A stretch of 64,000 nucleotides of DNA from Stropharia rugosoannulata (Eukaryota; Basidiomycota; Agaricomycetes; Agaricales; Strophariaceae): positions 806,001 through 870,000 of the forward strand of contig JANCIK010000012.1 of NCBI GenBank assembly GCA_028532985.1, in the 5' to 3' direction. The position numbers were made by a program, and so were the translations under genes. Shown one piece after another: positions 46,991 through 58,550 of this stretch (within the stretch, counting starts at the first letter, position 1; the number at the start of each line of letters is the position of its first letter). The notes beneath the pieces were generated by a model. It was not told where the DNA came from, made no database searches, and saw only the letters and a program-made list of their open reading frames with translations.

Positions 46991-49900
46991 ATGTTATCTG
47001 CACGCTTTGCGATACTCATATGGGTCTTTTTGATACATTCAGCCGGCATATATCTATTCACAAGAGGTTTTCTTTTGACACGCCTGTCGTTACCGGACTT
47101 CTCGAGCTGCACTACGTCTAATTGCAGTATTGAACCTACACACAAACGTGCCATTCTGCTTATAATCGACTCTCTTCGCTTTGACTTCATAGCGCCAGCT
47201 TCTCCAATTCCTCCATCTCCCATTCATCATGGAATATTGACACTCCCGTCGGAACTCACGAAGAAGCATCCAGGACATTCATTTATTTTCAATGCATACG
47301 CAGACCCTCCCACTACTACTCTTCAGCGCATAAAGGGGCTCACGACGGGCTCTCTTCCAACCTTTGTTGATGTCGGGAATAATTTTGGTGGCTCCTCAAT
47401 TGCCGAAGACTCGATTTTGAAGCAGCTCAAGTTAACAGGAAAGAAAGTAAGGTATCTCAGCTCATGATCACCTGAAACTTATGGAAGCTTTGAAGCAAGG
47501 TAGCATTCATGGGCGATGATACTTGGATGTCAGTTTTCCCGGATGTCTTTGACATCCAATACCCTTATGACTCATTCAACGTCGAGGATCTCCACACAGT
47601 CGACGAAGGTGTTATTGAACACATTTTCCCGCTGTTGGAGGACTCCTCTCAACAGTTTGATTTTCTGATTGGCCACTTCCTCGGAGTCGACCACGTAGGG
47701 CATCGAGTCGGCCCCGACCATCCCAGTATGAAAGCAAAACTCCAGCAAATGGATGAGGTTCTGCGACGCGTGGTGGACAAAATGGACAATGACACGTTAC
47801 TTATTGTGCTGGGTGACCATGGTATGGACCGTTCCGGAGATCATGGGGGAGACGGTGACCTCGAGACGTCTTCCGGAATGTGGATTTATAGCAAAGGGCA
47901 GGAATTGACGGACACGAGGTCAAGGGTACCTGAAGGTCTGCTTCGATACAAGGTCTTTCCTGGGGCAGAGGTCCGCCATCGGTCAATCCAGCAAATTGAT
48001 ATTGTCCCCACCATATCACTTCTATTGGGCTTACCCATCCCATTCAATAATCTCGGAAGCGTCATCCCGGAGTTATTCTGGAGAGGCGGAAAGAATAAGC
48101 CCCTGGAAAAGGCCCTCCAGCTTAATGCCGCTCAAATCATGGCATATCTCAATAGGTACCGCTCAAGCCCGTCTGGAGGCGAACTAGATGACGCTTGGAA
48201 AAAATTACAAGCCGCATGGAGTGCAACATCTGCCACTGGCTTGAAAGAGGATCCGAAGTTGATGACCCTCATGAATTTCAACCATGTGGCTCTGTCTGCT
48301 TGCCGTTCGATGTGGGCGCAATTTAACCCACTGCTCATGGCGTTAGGACTCGCCCTCTTGAGCATGAGTTTGTGTGCGACGTGGTCCATCTTCTCAGGAT
48401 TTCCTGATAACAAAGCTCATGTAGATTTCTGGCTGCGGAAGCGTATCGCTACATCTGGTCGCTTCGCATTTCTTGGAGTATTACTGGCCTCTGTAGTATA
48501 TTTCGTTGTGGCGTCATATATTCCTGGGACCAGCCTTTTTGACTGTGCTCTTTTTGGGGCGTTTCTGGCGTCAGCAATCTGTTTCATCTTACTATCGCCT
48601 CCTAAAATCTCCCTTAACGTTTTCAAGTCAACCCCTCTTGTCCTTATAATTCATTCGATCTCGTTCTTGTCCAACTCTTTCACGTTTTGGGAAGACAGGA
48701 TTGTCCCTCTCCTCCTGGTGACATCCATTGTGCCTTACTTTCTCATTGGCATGGCTGCTCCTAATAAAAGGCTTCGTTATCGCATTATCGGGTTTTCCAT
48801 ACTTTTCGCTGTTTGTGTTCGACTCATCTCAATTAGCACAGTTTGTAGGGAGGAACAACAACCATATTGTCACGTCACTTTCTTCTCTTCATCTTCTTTG
48901 CCGTCGCCACCCATACAAGTTCTCTACGTCGGCCTACCGGTAGCTGCAGCTCTTCCCTTCGCAATATCACGCTACTTGCATATTACGAAGTCGGACAACG
49001 GCGTTGCAACATACTTCCTTCCTTTCATACTTACTCCTGCACTCTGCGCAGGGTCACTGTATTGGATAATGGAGTGGGCTGACTCGGCGTCTGTCCTAGG
49101 TGATGAGTTTTCGGTCGCTTTACGTCTCGGAAGAACGTTGGTTGCCCGGACCGCCTTTGGTTGGATCATAGTAGGGGGAGGTATACTCTGGTGGCTTGTT
49201 CCTATCTGTATCAACATCGCAGTTACTCAGAAAGGAGCGAAGAAGGAGGTGCAAGTTCTAGGTTTTGCAAATGCATTTGGGGCCCCATATCTTATCTTCT
49301 GGACCATCGCCCTCGGACTTGTCTACCTATCGACTCAACTCACGGGGCAGCTCATACTCGCACTCTCCACTATTGCCCTTCTGTCTTTCCTTGAAGTGTT
49401 AGATAGTGTACGCGATGTCAAGGCCATCGAGTCCGCGTTCTCGTCCGCTTCTCCCTCCGCCATCCTTGATGCCGATGCAACATCTGCTTTCTCTCCCCCG
49501 TTGCAGTTCCGCGACATTACTCCTATCGCACTCCTTGGCCTGCTAGCATTCTATGGGACAGGCCACCAGTCCACCATCTCTTCGTTGCAGTGGAAGTCGG
49601 GGTTCATACTGACTCCGACTGCCAACTATCTTTTCTCTACCATCACAATCCTGCTTAATAGCCTGGGTCCCGTCTTTATTTTCGCGCTCGCTGCCCCGCT
49701 TGTGGGATTATGGAATCGCGCTCCCATGCCTATGAACGAGAAAGGAGGCCCGGAAAAGGGGAAATCACCTGAGGAGGGTGTCGTCGCTACAGAGGAATCT
49801 CATACAACCGCTGATACACATGTGCAAAGGGATAGCACACTCGCAGGGATGGGTGTAATGATATATTATTCTGCTCTGTTGATAGGTGCCGCGGTAAGTG

Positions 49901-50088
49901 CCGCGGTGCTTCGGAGGCATTTGATGGTCTGGAAGGTGTTCGCCCCACGTTTTATTGCAGCCGTACTCGAGCTGCTGGCTGTTGATGTAGCTGTTCTACT
50001 TGGTGTAGGCGTTGGTGTAGGGCGGGTGTGTAGTCGGGTGAGCCGTATATTTAAAGGTACTTATATATCTTGTGAAAACTGGAATTGA
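46991..50088 (+). CDS. GPI13: GPI ethanolamine phosphate transferase 3 (GPI13/PIG-O)
   Basis: ER membrane enzyme that adds phosphoethanolamine to the third mannose of the GPI precursor, the group later linked to proteins. Two exons (46991-47446 and 47500-50088; intron 47447-47499) give about 1014 residues, the usual size. After an N-terminal anchor (ILIWVFLIHSAGIYLF) comes the alkaline-phosphatase-like catalytic domain: LLIIDSLRFDF (metal-binding Asp), ADPPTTTLQRIKGLTTGSLP (the Thr nucleophile), GDDTWM, SFNVEDLHTVD, GHFLGVDHVGHR and LGDHGMDRSGDHGGDG. Many membrane helices follow from about residue 430. An in-frame ATG at 46850 exists, but starting at 46991 puts the anchor at the N-terminus as expected. 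A broken fragment of this gene lies at 60640-60890. Confidence 0.95.
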
Positions 50089-50667
50089 CGCATTAATGTG
50101 GTATCTGTTTAGGATTATAGATACATCTGTGTATGGATTGTCAAGATATGTTGTTTACTGGTAATAGCAGAGCTTTACTCGTCCTACGTGTTGCTGAACA
50201 ACTTCAACCTCTGAAGTGCTCCAGTATGTATATATATGGTTCGTCTGTCTTGCTTTTCTTCTTCCTTCGACCGCTGTCTGAAGGTAGACTCCTAGAAATG
50301 AACTGTCTGCACATATTACTGTTATCCACCGTCAGCCATAAATTTCCGACAGGACTGTCCTGCAACACGACAGTTCTATTCTTCCTCCAGTATGAATTGT
50401 AATTACAGCCTAGAGGTTAGTTTCTTCTGAAATCATTGTCATTGGCCAGTCAGCCCTCAGTTCTTGCTCGGATCTCGTATTGTTATTGGGCTATGGTCAG
50501 CCTCTCGGGAAGACTTATTTAAGGACATGCAATAGGTAATTATAAGCAAGGCGTTTTGTGTATTCGCTTTCTCTTCACTTCTGCTCACGGCAGAAGTCTT
50601 TGTACTCTTTGTTCAGCTCTTCAACCAACTCCAGTGCCAACCGAGTGCCTTCGCTCTTCATCTCCCG
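50089..50667. other. Intergenic, promoter of the next gene
   Basis: No gene seen. A TATA-like TATTTAAG lies near 50516, about 150 bases upstream of the ATG at 50668. Confidence 0.5.
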
Positions 50668-52588
50668 ATGGCCCGCCTTTCGGCAATCGCACAGACCATT
50701 GTCAACTTTTTTTGCTCCTTGTGGGCGACTTTTGTCAGAATTTGCGTTACCAGAGACAAGGCGGCGAGTCACAGCCAAGATATCGAATCCGGTATGCCAT
50801 TCCCCGACATATCCTCTGCCAAAATTGAAAAGGACATAGGTATGTATATGCTCAAATTTTTAGACCGCATATTAGACTCACCTCTTTGGACCAGTGTTCG
50901 ACATTAAACGGACGAGCATCCCTGTACATGCCGCCACCATCCCTGGAGATATCGACCTCGAAAGTGGAACCATAGTTTATGACCATCCCGTCCGCAAACC
51001 GAGCCGCCGAGCTTCTGCTGTCGACCCTGTTAAATCACGCATCCTGGATGCTACTTTGAAACACGTTCAAGATAAAACATTCAGTAAGTTCTTTTCTGTC
51101 CTGATCAACTATACGTTCTAACAATGTCGTGATGTATGCTTTATAGATGTCGTAAAGACAGTTGTTATCCAACCACCCATTATCGCTATTCCGTGTAGTG
51201 CTACAATTGAATACTACTACCCGGAGGGTGAAAACCCTATCATCCCGTCCACAAAACATACTACTAAAAATGAAGCTAGAGTTGTGCAATTTGGTAAGTC
51301 ACTTTATTTTCTGGTTGTTATTTATATGTTAACAGAGTATGCAGCTCTCCCGCCAGTCATAGTCGACGACTGTGTAGCATCCAGCGATACAGAGTGCACT
51401 AGTATGACTGAGAGTACAAGTTCCCTTGGTGACCTACTCGATCTATTTCCTGTTCCCCCCACATACATTCCTGAGCCCCCTTCGGCAGGCGCTGCCCGCT
51501 TGAACGAGGAACCAGGAAAGAATACTTCTCGCAAATGGTCTACATCCCCCGTGACTGCAATGGAGGACACCGCAGATGCGGATAGCTCTGATTCTGAGAG
51601 TGCCGGGTCTTCATACTCAACTGCGCTTCTTTCTGACGACACGGCGGATACATCTCTCCCCAGCAGTCCCGCATCAGTCAGTGCTCTCATCTTGAGGGGT
51701 GACTGCGCTGCCGCCAAAAGACACGTCAACTCTGACGCTGCTTCGAACGCATCGCTTGACGAGGTCACCGTCCGTGCTGCTCTTACCGCTCAAGAATATC
51801 GTCATGACATTCTCCCGGCACTGAAAGGGAAGGGCTTTGCCAAACATACTCGTAGCCCTGTCGATGACATTTCAGACGCCGATCTAGACGGAAGTCATGC
51901 CATCGGCGAGGATGTCTCAAAGCCGAAGATATCAACTCAAGGCGCCCCTGATGTCTTGACAACAAGCTCGAGTGGGGCCAATCTGTTTTCGCACCTCGAA
52001 GACTCTTTCGAGCCCAACTACGAAGAGCTGAGGCGTTTCCATCGAGGGGAAGACGCATTTTTTGCTCTGAACACGAGGCCTGATAGGACCCCGTACTCTT
52101 TCCCCGCTTGCAAGGTCGTACCCCTTCGCATTGTCAAGAAGAACAATCCCATCATTGTTAATCCCTTTCCCGAAAACTCAGATGGGCCTGTGAATCGCTT
52201 TACAGTTAAGTGGGAGAGGTCTACAGAGTCTGTCCGGAAAACCTTCAAGGATGTGGATATCCAGGACACCGATTTCCGCAATTTATTTTATAGCGACAGT
52301 CCCCTATCGCAGAGTTCCCTTGCTCGCGCAATGCACGGGTTGGTCGAGACCTCTGTTAGTTGCGAATCAGGAACTTCTTTTTCAATGTGCCGTGTACCCA
52401 ACGATAGGGTACTTGGCGTTATTGAGCAACCTACCGAGCTGAGTCTGTCCTCACCTGACCTCGCCGACTTCGTTTCCACTGGCGAAACTCATGAACAGGC
52501 CCTTGAGGGCCCATCCACTCCTTTGTTTAATGTCACTGAGGATACACTCCCAGGTTCCCTGGAAATCGATCTTCATATGTCTCTGTGA
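50668..52588 (+). CDS. Unrecognised Ser/Thr/Asp-rich protein
   Basis: I do not recognise this 586-residue protein. Four exons (50668-50839, 50895-51083, 51147-51293, 51336-52588) are joined by clean GT-AG introns and keep one frame. The N-terminus has a short hydrophobic stretch (QTIVNFFCSLWATFVRICV), possibly a membrane anchor. Exon 3 carries VVIQPPIIAIPCSATIEYYY. The long last exon is acidic and Ser/Thr-rich with probable disorder (ADSSDSESAGSSYSTALLSD) and a more ordered part around PVNRFTVKWERSTESVRKTF. Likely regulatory or scaffold, but this is inference only. Confidence 0.75.
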
Positions 52589-53343
52589 GGCTCCCCTACC
52601 AACAGGAAACAAGAGACTCAAAATCTTAGGAGACCCGATGCGTCAAAACGTATATGTGACAATTTCGTCTTCCTCCTTAAAAATGTTCAAAACCATGATT
52701 ATTCAACTACCTCCCTACTTTATCAGCACGCAACCACATTCGTTTTTCCTTCCCGGTTCATTTCTCATTTCACTTTTTGAACATATTCCACAAACTTCTG
52801 ACTTTTATTTTTCATTTTTTGAATCTTCTCTATATCTTCGTGCGCTTCATAATTCAAGCTGCCTTCACTGTCCTTACTTGTATACAATTCAATTATCTAT
52901 ATGTGAAGCGGTACTTACACCTTAGCCCTCCTTCGCAGTCTATATTGACTATATGTGTGACTCCCCTCGGAGAACTAACAAGGACGCTATCCTAGCAACT
53001 TCGCTTCGATTAACACTTCTTCTTAACGGGAAGTTTGTTGTACAGCTCGAAAATACAACAAGGAACCACAAGGAACCGCCACTATGGACATCATTGAAGG
53101 TGTGAGGCCGATGCTTTATATATTCCAAGCCTAATCTGACCCCTTGTGCTCCTGGGCAATCAGTGAGCTAAAAATATTAGTACTTGGACAGGATAAGAAG
53201 TCGCACGAAGGGGCAAGCTTAATGAATCACATGACGAAAAACGGGCGCTTATATTCCCTCATGTCGCGCAGCGTGTGTGCAACTTTTCTTTCTCTCCTCC
53301 CAACTATCATCAATTTCTATTCACCCATCAAGAATATCATATT
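52589..53343. other. Intergenic, no gene seen
   Basis: 3' region of the Ser/Thr-rich gene and upstream region of Argonaute. AT-rich with a pyrimidine-rich stretch at about 52725-52830 and another (TTTCTTTCTCTCCTCCCAAC) just before the Argonaute ATG, typical of fungal promoters. Confidence 0.6.
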
Positions 53344-56300
53344 ATGTCGGATAGAGGCAGAGGCAGAGGTGGTGGTCAGTCCCGTGGTCGCGGCGGTCCT
53401 CCAGGAGGCTTCCAAGGAGGGCGTGGAGGAGGAGGTGGGGGTAGGGGCGGTGGAGGTAGGGGCGGTGGTCCCGTTTCCATATTCTCTGGCAATAGCCCTG
53501 CTCAGATTGCCCCAAGGCTCGTGGGATCTGAGCTTCAGAGTTTGGTGGAATCTTTCGGGTCGGTTAAATTGGAGAATTCTGAACGCCCTCTTCGACCTGG
53601 ATGGGGGACAGCAGGGATGCCTATTACTCTGAGAGCGAATTTCTTTTCAGTACGCGTACCCAAAGGTCCTATTTACGACTACGTTGTAGAGATTTCGCCG
53701 AAGACAGACATTAATCGGATAAAGGGCCGACTTTTCGAAATCTTGGAGCGCAGTCCCCAGTGCCAACCCCACCTCTCGTACGTTGCGCACGATCGCAGTC
53801 AAAGGCTGGTCTCGGCTAGACCGCTTCCACAGCCTTTCGACGTTCAGCTTCGCTTCTACGACGATGACAATATTGGGCCAGGACCCAATGCCAAGATGTA
53901 CATTATGTCCATCAGGTACGATAAAGAATGGAATACCAACGACTTAAACCGGTAGGCAATGAAGTAAACTTCAACAATCATTTACTGACTATGTTTACCA
54001 GGTTCATGAGCGGCGACGTGCGCAGCCGTGATTACAACGTTCTTCCTATAGTCTCTGCTCTCAATCTTGTTCTGCAGCAACACGCAAGTAGAGTTGGCAC
54101 CCGCGTGGGGAAAAACCGATTCTTTATTCCCCTCCCATCTGCGCCGAAACTGCCTCTTTCACTTGGAGTTGAAGCTGTACAAGGCTTCTACACATCCGTG
54201 CGCCCAGCTTACAAAGACCTGCAGGTCAACGTGTATGTGCATTTAAATATATGTGAAGCACTTATTCTAATGTGCGTTTTTTAATAAGAAATGTTTGCAT
54301 GACCGCTTTTATTGCTCCGGGAAAACTATCAGATAGACTAATCGAATTCGCTCGAAACTCCAGAGGTGGTTCACCAAATTTACCTAAGAGCATGCTGAAG
54401 AGTATTAGGGTAAAGACCAAACATCTTGGGTATAAGAAGAAGCTCAACGCCATCGGATCCAAACCTGCGCGACAAACTTTCTTCGACTGCGAAGAATTTG
54501 GGGGGCGCATCAGCGTTGAAGATTACTTCTTCAGAAGTCAGTCAACAATACAGTTTCCTAACGAGCTGACCATAACTGACATGTGTATTCGAAGAATACA
54601 AGATCAAGTTGGTCCACCCGCAAGACCTCCCAGTTGTCGATGTCGGCACTGCAGCGAAACCCAATTGGATCCCGGCAGAGTTGTGCATTATTGAAGAGGG
54701 TAATGCATATCGAGGAAAGTTAAGTGACAAAGAAACGGCCCAGATGATCAAGTATGCTTGCAAGGCCCCGCATCTCAATGCTCTAGCTATAATGAACGAC
54801 GGCATGGGCCAGTTGGGCTTAAACAACCCCTCGAAAGGACCACTTTCCAACTTCGGTATGGAGGTTAGACAAGAAATGACTGTCGTACCAGGACGAGAAC
54901 TTGCTCCTCCTCGGTTGAATTATAGAGTTGGCAACGCCAGGGTACAGAACGGGAGCTGGAATATCCTCAACGTTAAATTCCAGCGTGGCGCGATCGTGCC
55001 TAGTATATGGGTCCTCGTAGTTCTGGATGGTCCAAATCCTACAGCCTCGGAGCCGAAACAGCTTGTGGATGGGTTCGTAAAGAAATTGAAAGATAGCGGC
55101 GTGGTTTTACAATCGTCAGGACTCCCGAGACTCTTGCCTCCAGCTAGACTACTTGGCCCACATGCCGACCCAGACAGAGTGCAGTCGCTTAATGTCATCA
55201 GAAGGACTCTGGAAACGGCCATGGGTCCAAACAAGGTCAAGCCCGGTTTTGTCCTCGTTCTTCTCGATAATCGGGACAATTATATTTATCCAGGAATCAA
55301 GGTAAGAGTGATCTGATAATGACTATTAGGACAAGATTAACGATCGTATCCGTGATAGAGGATTGGTGAAGTTGAGCTCGGCATTCAGACCATCCATATG
55401 CAGCTGGGCAAGGCTAACCCGGGCGACCCAAGAAAGCAAGATCAGTATTTTTCGAATGTAGCCCTCAAGGTAAACACTAAATTAGGGGGAATAAACCATT
55501 TGGTATGTGTCATGACTAGATTATGTTCGAATAAACTCTTAACAAATTTCGCTCCTAGCTGGAGGACAGGTCCATGGCGTGGCTAACCAAGAAGAAGACT
55601 ATGATGGTTGGTATCGATGTGACCCATCCCGGTCCTGGTAGTAGAGAGGGTACTCCGTCCATCGCTGCTGTCGTTGCCAGCGTGGATGACAATTTTGTCC
55701 AATTCCCGGCAAGCCTACGCATCCAAGAAACCAAGAAAGAGGTCGGTATCTTTTCTTCTACAATCGGATAAAAATATTGATATGATTCTCAGATGTTGGA
55801 CGAGCTGAAAGACATGATGATTGAACGTCTACTCCACTACCAGAAGACAAACAAAACATTACCTGCGAGGGTAATTGTATACCGCGATGGTGTCTCAGAG
55901 GTACAGGCTTCTCTATGCGCTCGTAACTTGTTCGGATGGTTGCTCATTGTTTTTGAATACTGCGTAGGGTCAGTTCGACACCGTGCTCCAAGAGGAATTG
56001 CCACAAATCCTGGAGTCGTTCAAGAAACTTGGGAAGGGCAAGCCTTACAGACCTCAGCTTGCTGTTATTATTTGTGGCAAGCGCCATCACGCAAGGTACC
56101 TGACAAAGCCGAAGTAGTCTAGTTGTAGAATATCTAACGTACTATTAGGTTTTTCCCGACCGACTCGCAATTTGCGTCTTCAAATGGCAATACGAGACCC
56201 GGAACCGTTGTGGACAAAGGGATCACCGGAGTGTAAGTTCCTCCAGAATTTCTGTTCTACCAATGAACATTGGCTTATATTGTACAACAGATTCGACTTC

Positions 56301-56721
56301 GACTTTTATCTGCAGGCTCACTCGGGCTTACAAGGCCATGTCAAGTCGACCCATTACACTGTTATCTACGATGAAATAGGTCTTCAGGCAGACGAAATTC
56401 AACAGGGAACGCACGACAGCAGTTACCTCTATGCTCGCGCGACGAAGGCAGTCAGCCTTATCCCTGCCGCCTACTACGCAGACCTTGCTTGCGAGCGTGG
56501 CAGATGCTACCTGAACGACTTCCTCGTCGACGACAAGACCTCTGTAGCCGGCTCATCCGGCGGCCGCCGCGACAAGGAAGAAGAGGCTAGGCGCGTATTC
56601 GAGCAGGCCAAGAGAGCGTGGGGTGTTGGAGTGAGTCTACACTTCTTTCAATGTGACGCCATTGGCTTATCCCTATTTTTAGCTTCATCCAGATATCAAA
56701 GATTCCATGTTCTATATTTGA
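53344..56721 (+). CDS. Argonaute (RNA-silencing slicer, QDE-2-like)
   Basis: Core protein of RNA interference, binding small guide RNAs and cleaving or repressing targets. Eleven exons, all joined by GT-AG introns of about 50-65 nt, give 939 residues. The N-terminus is an Arg-Gly-rich RGG region (residues 3-42). N, L1 and PAZ regions follow, with QTFFDCEEFGGRISVEDYF at the end of PAZ and LVHPQDLPVVDVG in L2. The PIWI domain shows VGIDVTHPGPGS (first Asp), RIQETKKE (probable Glu finger), VYRDGVSEGQF (second Asp), FDFDFYLQAHSGLQGHVKST, and AAYYADLACERGR, where the fourth catalytic residue is Asp, not the His of animal enzymes. The tetrad is thus DEDD, as in other fungal Argonautes, so slicing should be possible. 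The C-terminus SMFYI is the normal buried end. Confidence 0.97.
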
Positions 56722-57223
56722 AAGTGAATATGCAAAGCCCTCCGGGAGGCTCGACTTTTATTGATTTTTCTGACTGCTTATATCAAACTCATATATACAA
56801 AATCAAATCTACAGTAACAATGTACAGAATGTGTCCAAGTGTCCTATAACAATGAGATCCTGTCTAGTATCGCAGGGCGTAAAATGCGTGAGTTTGTGTG
56901 TCTCGCAAGTAAATAGAAGCTATAAAAATAGAAATAATCATCAAGAAGGTTTGATGTTTTGAATATGGCAGCTCGAGTTTCAGGAGGAGCTGAGCACCGG
57001 GTAACGGATGTTACAAGGTTGACCACGTACCACTGTCTACGAGAGGAGTTGGTACACGCTGGTGTTCAACCTGCGAGAGGTGATTCTAGTTGAATCATAA
57101 GAACCTCTACCTGCGTTCTGAGAAAGATCATGATCTAATTGGTACAGTTTCTGGGCGTTTGAGAGACGGGAGACATAGTGTCTGGAAGCCCTCGCATCTT
57201 CAATGGACCGTCATCTACGTTGT
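56722..57223. other. Convergent intergenic region
   Basis: 3' ends of Argonaute and the membrane protein gene. Only short frames; no gene seen. Confidence 0.6.
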
Positions 57224-58246
57224 TTACAGGCGCCGACTCCGTATCCACGTTGAGATGCTCAGTGCCCCTCCGACAGTGATTGCGAACGCCAATATAGAGC
57301 CACCTATAAATCCAGCTGCGGCCGCAGCACTTGCGCTCAGCAGAGACTGTTCGCCCGCCTGCGCCTTCGCGTTATTTCGCAAGCAAGTGACGCCTAGGGG
57401 TCCAGCAACGCCGCCGATGGCGAAGAAAAAGAAGAGCGCAGTGATATATCCTGCCAACTGTAGCCATTGCACCGTTCCCATCACGCTGGAGCCGTCGTCT
57501 TCAAAAAAATCCTCCGGCGCGTCTTCCGATTTCGTAGGAAACAACAGGATGTACAGTAGGAGCGCAAGGGGGAGCGCAAGGATGACGCCCCCGGTTGCGC
57601 CTGCTTCCAGGGACGAGACGATAGGCGCGCGGTATATAGAAGCAGGCGACGAGCGCGCATGCCGTAGAATGGCGTGGCCCGCCACCATGTAGACCATGGC
57701 CAGGAGAGGCGGGATGGGGAGGAATAGAAGCAGTAGCACCACCGGCCGCATGCGCAGGGGCACAGGCGGCGGCATGAGCGATGACGCTCGCCGCATCTGG
57801 CGCGCAGTGCGCCGCTGCCCGGGCTGAGATCCTCTTTCATCCCGCCTCTTCTCGGTCCCCACATCCACTCTGTTATCCGCGCTCCGCCCTGCGTGTTCTG
57901 GAGTCCGCTGCGATTCTGCCAGCACCGGTGAGTGGACGGCGGCCAGGGTGTATGGGTGTGGTGGTGGTGAAGCCATGGGGCCGGCATCTGTTTCGTGCGA
58001 AGGCGATGAGCCACTGGGTGGGTAGGAAAATCCTTGGCTTTCGGTGCTCCGTGGGTCCGCCGTCGTTGAGGACCCGGCCCATGACTCTGAAGACAGGGTC
58101 GTCCCTTTTGCTGGCCGCAGGAATATTCGGGAGTACCTGGACGACATGCAGGGAGGGGGTAGTTGCTGGACGGTCCTGTATAATCCTGTACTCAACAGTA
58201 CATGCCTCGGCGTATGTACACTTGCTGCCTTGCTCGCAGATGGCAC
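57224..58246 (-). CDS. Four-helix membrane protein, function unknown
   Basis: Single-exon gene for a protein of up to 340 residues; an in-frame ATG at 58147 would give 307. The first half is hydrophilic, Ser/Pro-rich and probably disordered. Four hydrophobic segments follow: VVLLLLFLPIPPLLAMVYMV, ATGGVILALPLALLLYILLF, LAGYITALFFFFAIGGVAG and GFIGGSILAFAITVGGALSI. Between the first two lies HAILRHARSSPASIYRAPIV. I believe related proteins occur in other basidiomycetes, but I cannot name a family. Confidence 0.7.
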   Translation of the reverse strand: MPSASKAASVHTPRHVLLSTGLYRTVQQLPPPCMSSRYSRIFLRPAKGTTLSSESWAGSSTTADPRSTESQGFSYPPSGSSPSHETDAGPMASPPPHPYTLAAVHSPVLAESQRTPEHAGRSADNRVDVGTEKRRDERGSQPGQRRTARQMRRASSLMPPPVPLRMRPVVLLLLFLPIPPLLAMVYMVAGHAILRHARSSPASIYRAPIVSSLEAGATGGVILALPLALLLYILLFPTKSEDAPEDFFEDDGSSVMGTVQWLQLAGYITALFFFFAIGGVAGPLGVTCLRNNAKAQAGEQSLLSASAAAAAGFIGGSILAFAITVGGALSISTWIRSRRL

Positions 58247-58550
58247 TGGATGATGGTAGTCATCTCACAAGCACGGCGTCTAATATAAAATGCCTATATT
58301 AGCTGAATATCATTCCCATCATGTCAAGGCTTACGGAACTCTTCTAAATCTCTGCTCTTCGCTGTTGCGGTAAGTGTAAATACATAAGTACATTACTATC
58401 CTGGAGCTGAATACAGGTGGGTACCTGGTACAAAGGCTTCAGTGAATCGATACATCAATATAAAATAATAGGTTATAAGTATAGGATAAATAACGAACGG
58501 TCTCGTACTGGGATATCTGATCTGACTGGTAAGTGCTTGACAAACTGTCG
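58247..58550. other. Intergenic, no gene seen
   Basis: Upstream of the four-helix protein and downstream of the LRR protein (both minus strand). AT-rich, no gene-like frame. Confidence 0.6.

Noticed and set aside
52491..52925. 144-codon plus-strand ORF after the Ser/Thr-rich gene
   Set aside because: Overlaps the end of that gene in another frame and then reads through AT-rich noncoding sequence rich in Phe/Ser/Leu.
57090..58302. Plus-strand ORFs opposite the four-helix membrane protein
   Set aside because: Shadows of the GC-rich minus-strand coding region; the minus frame shows clear membrane segments.
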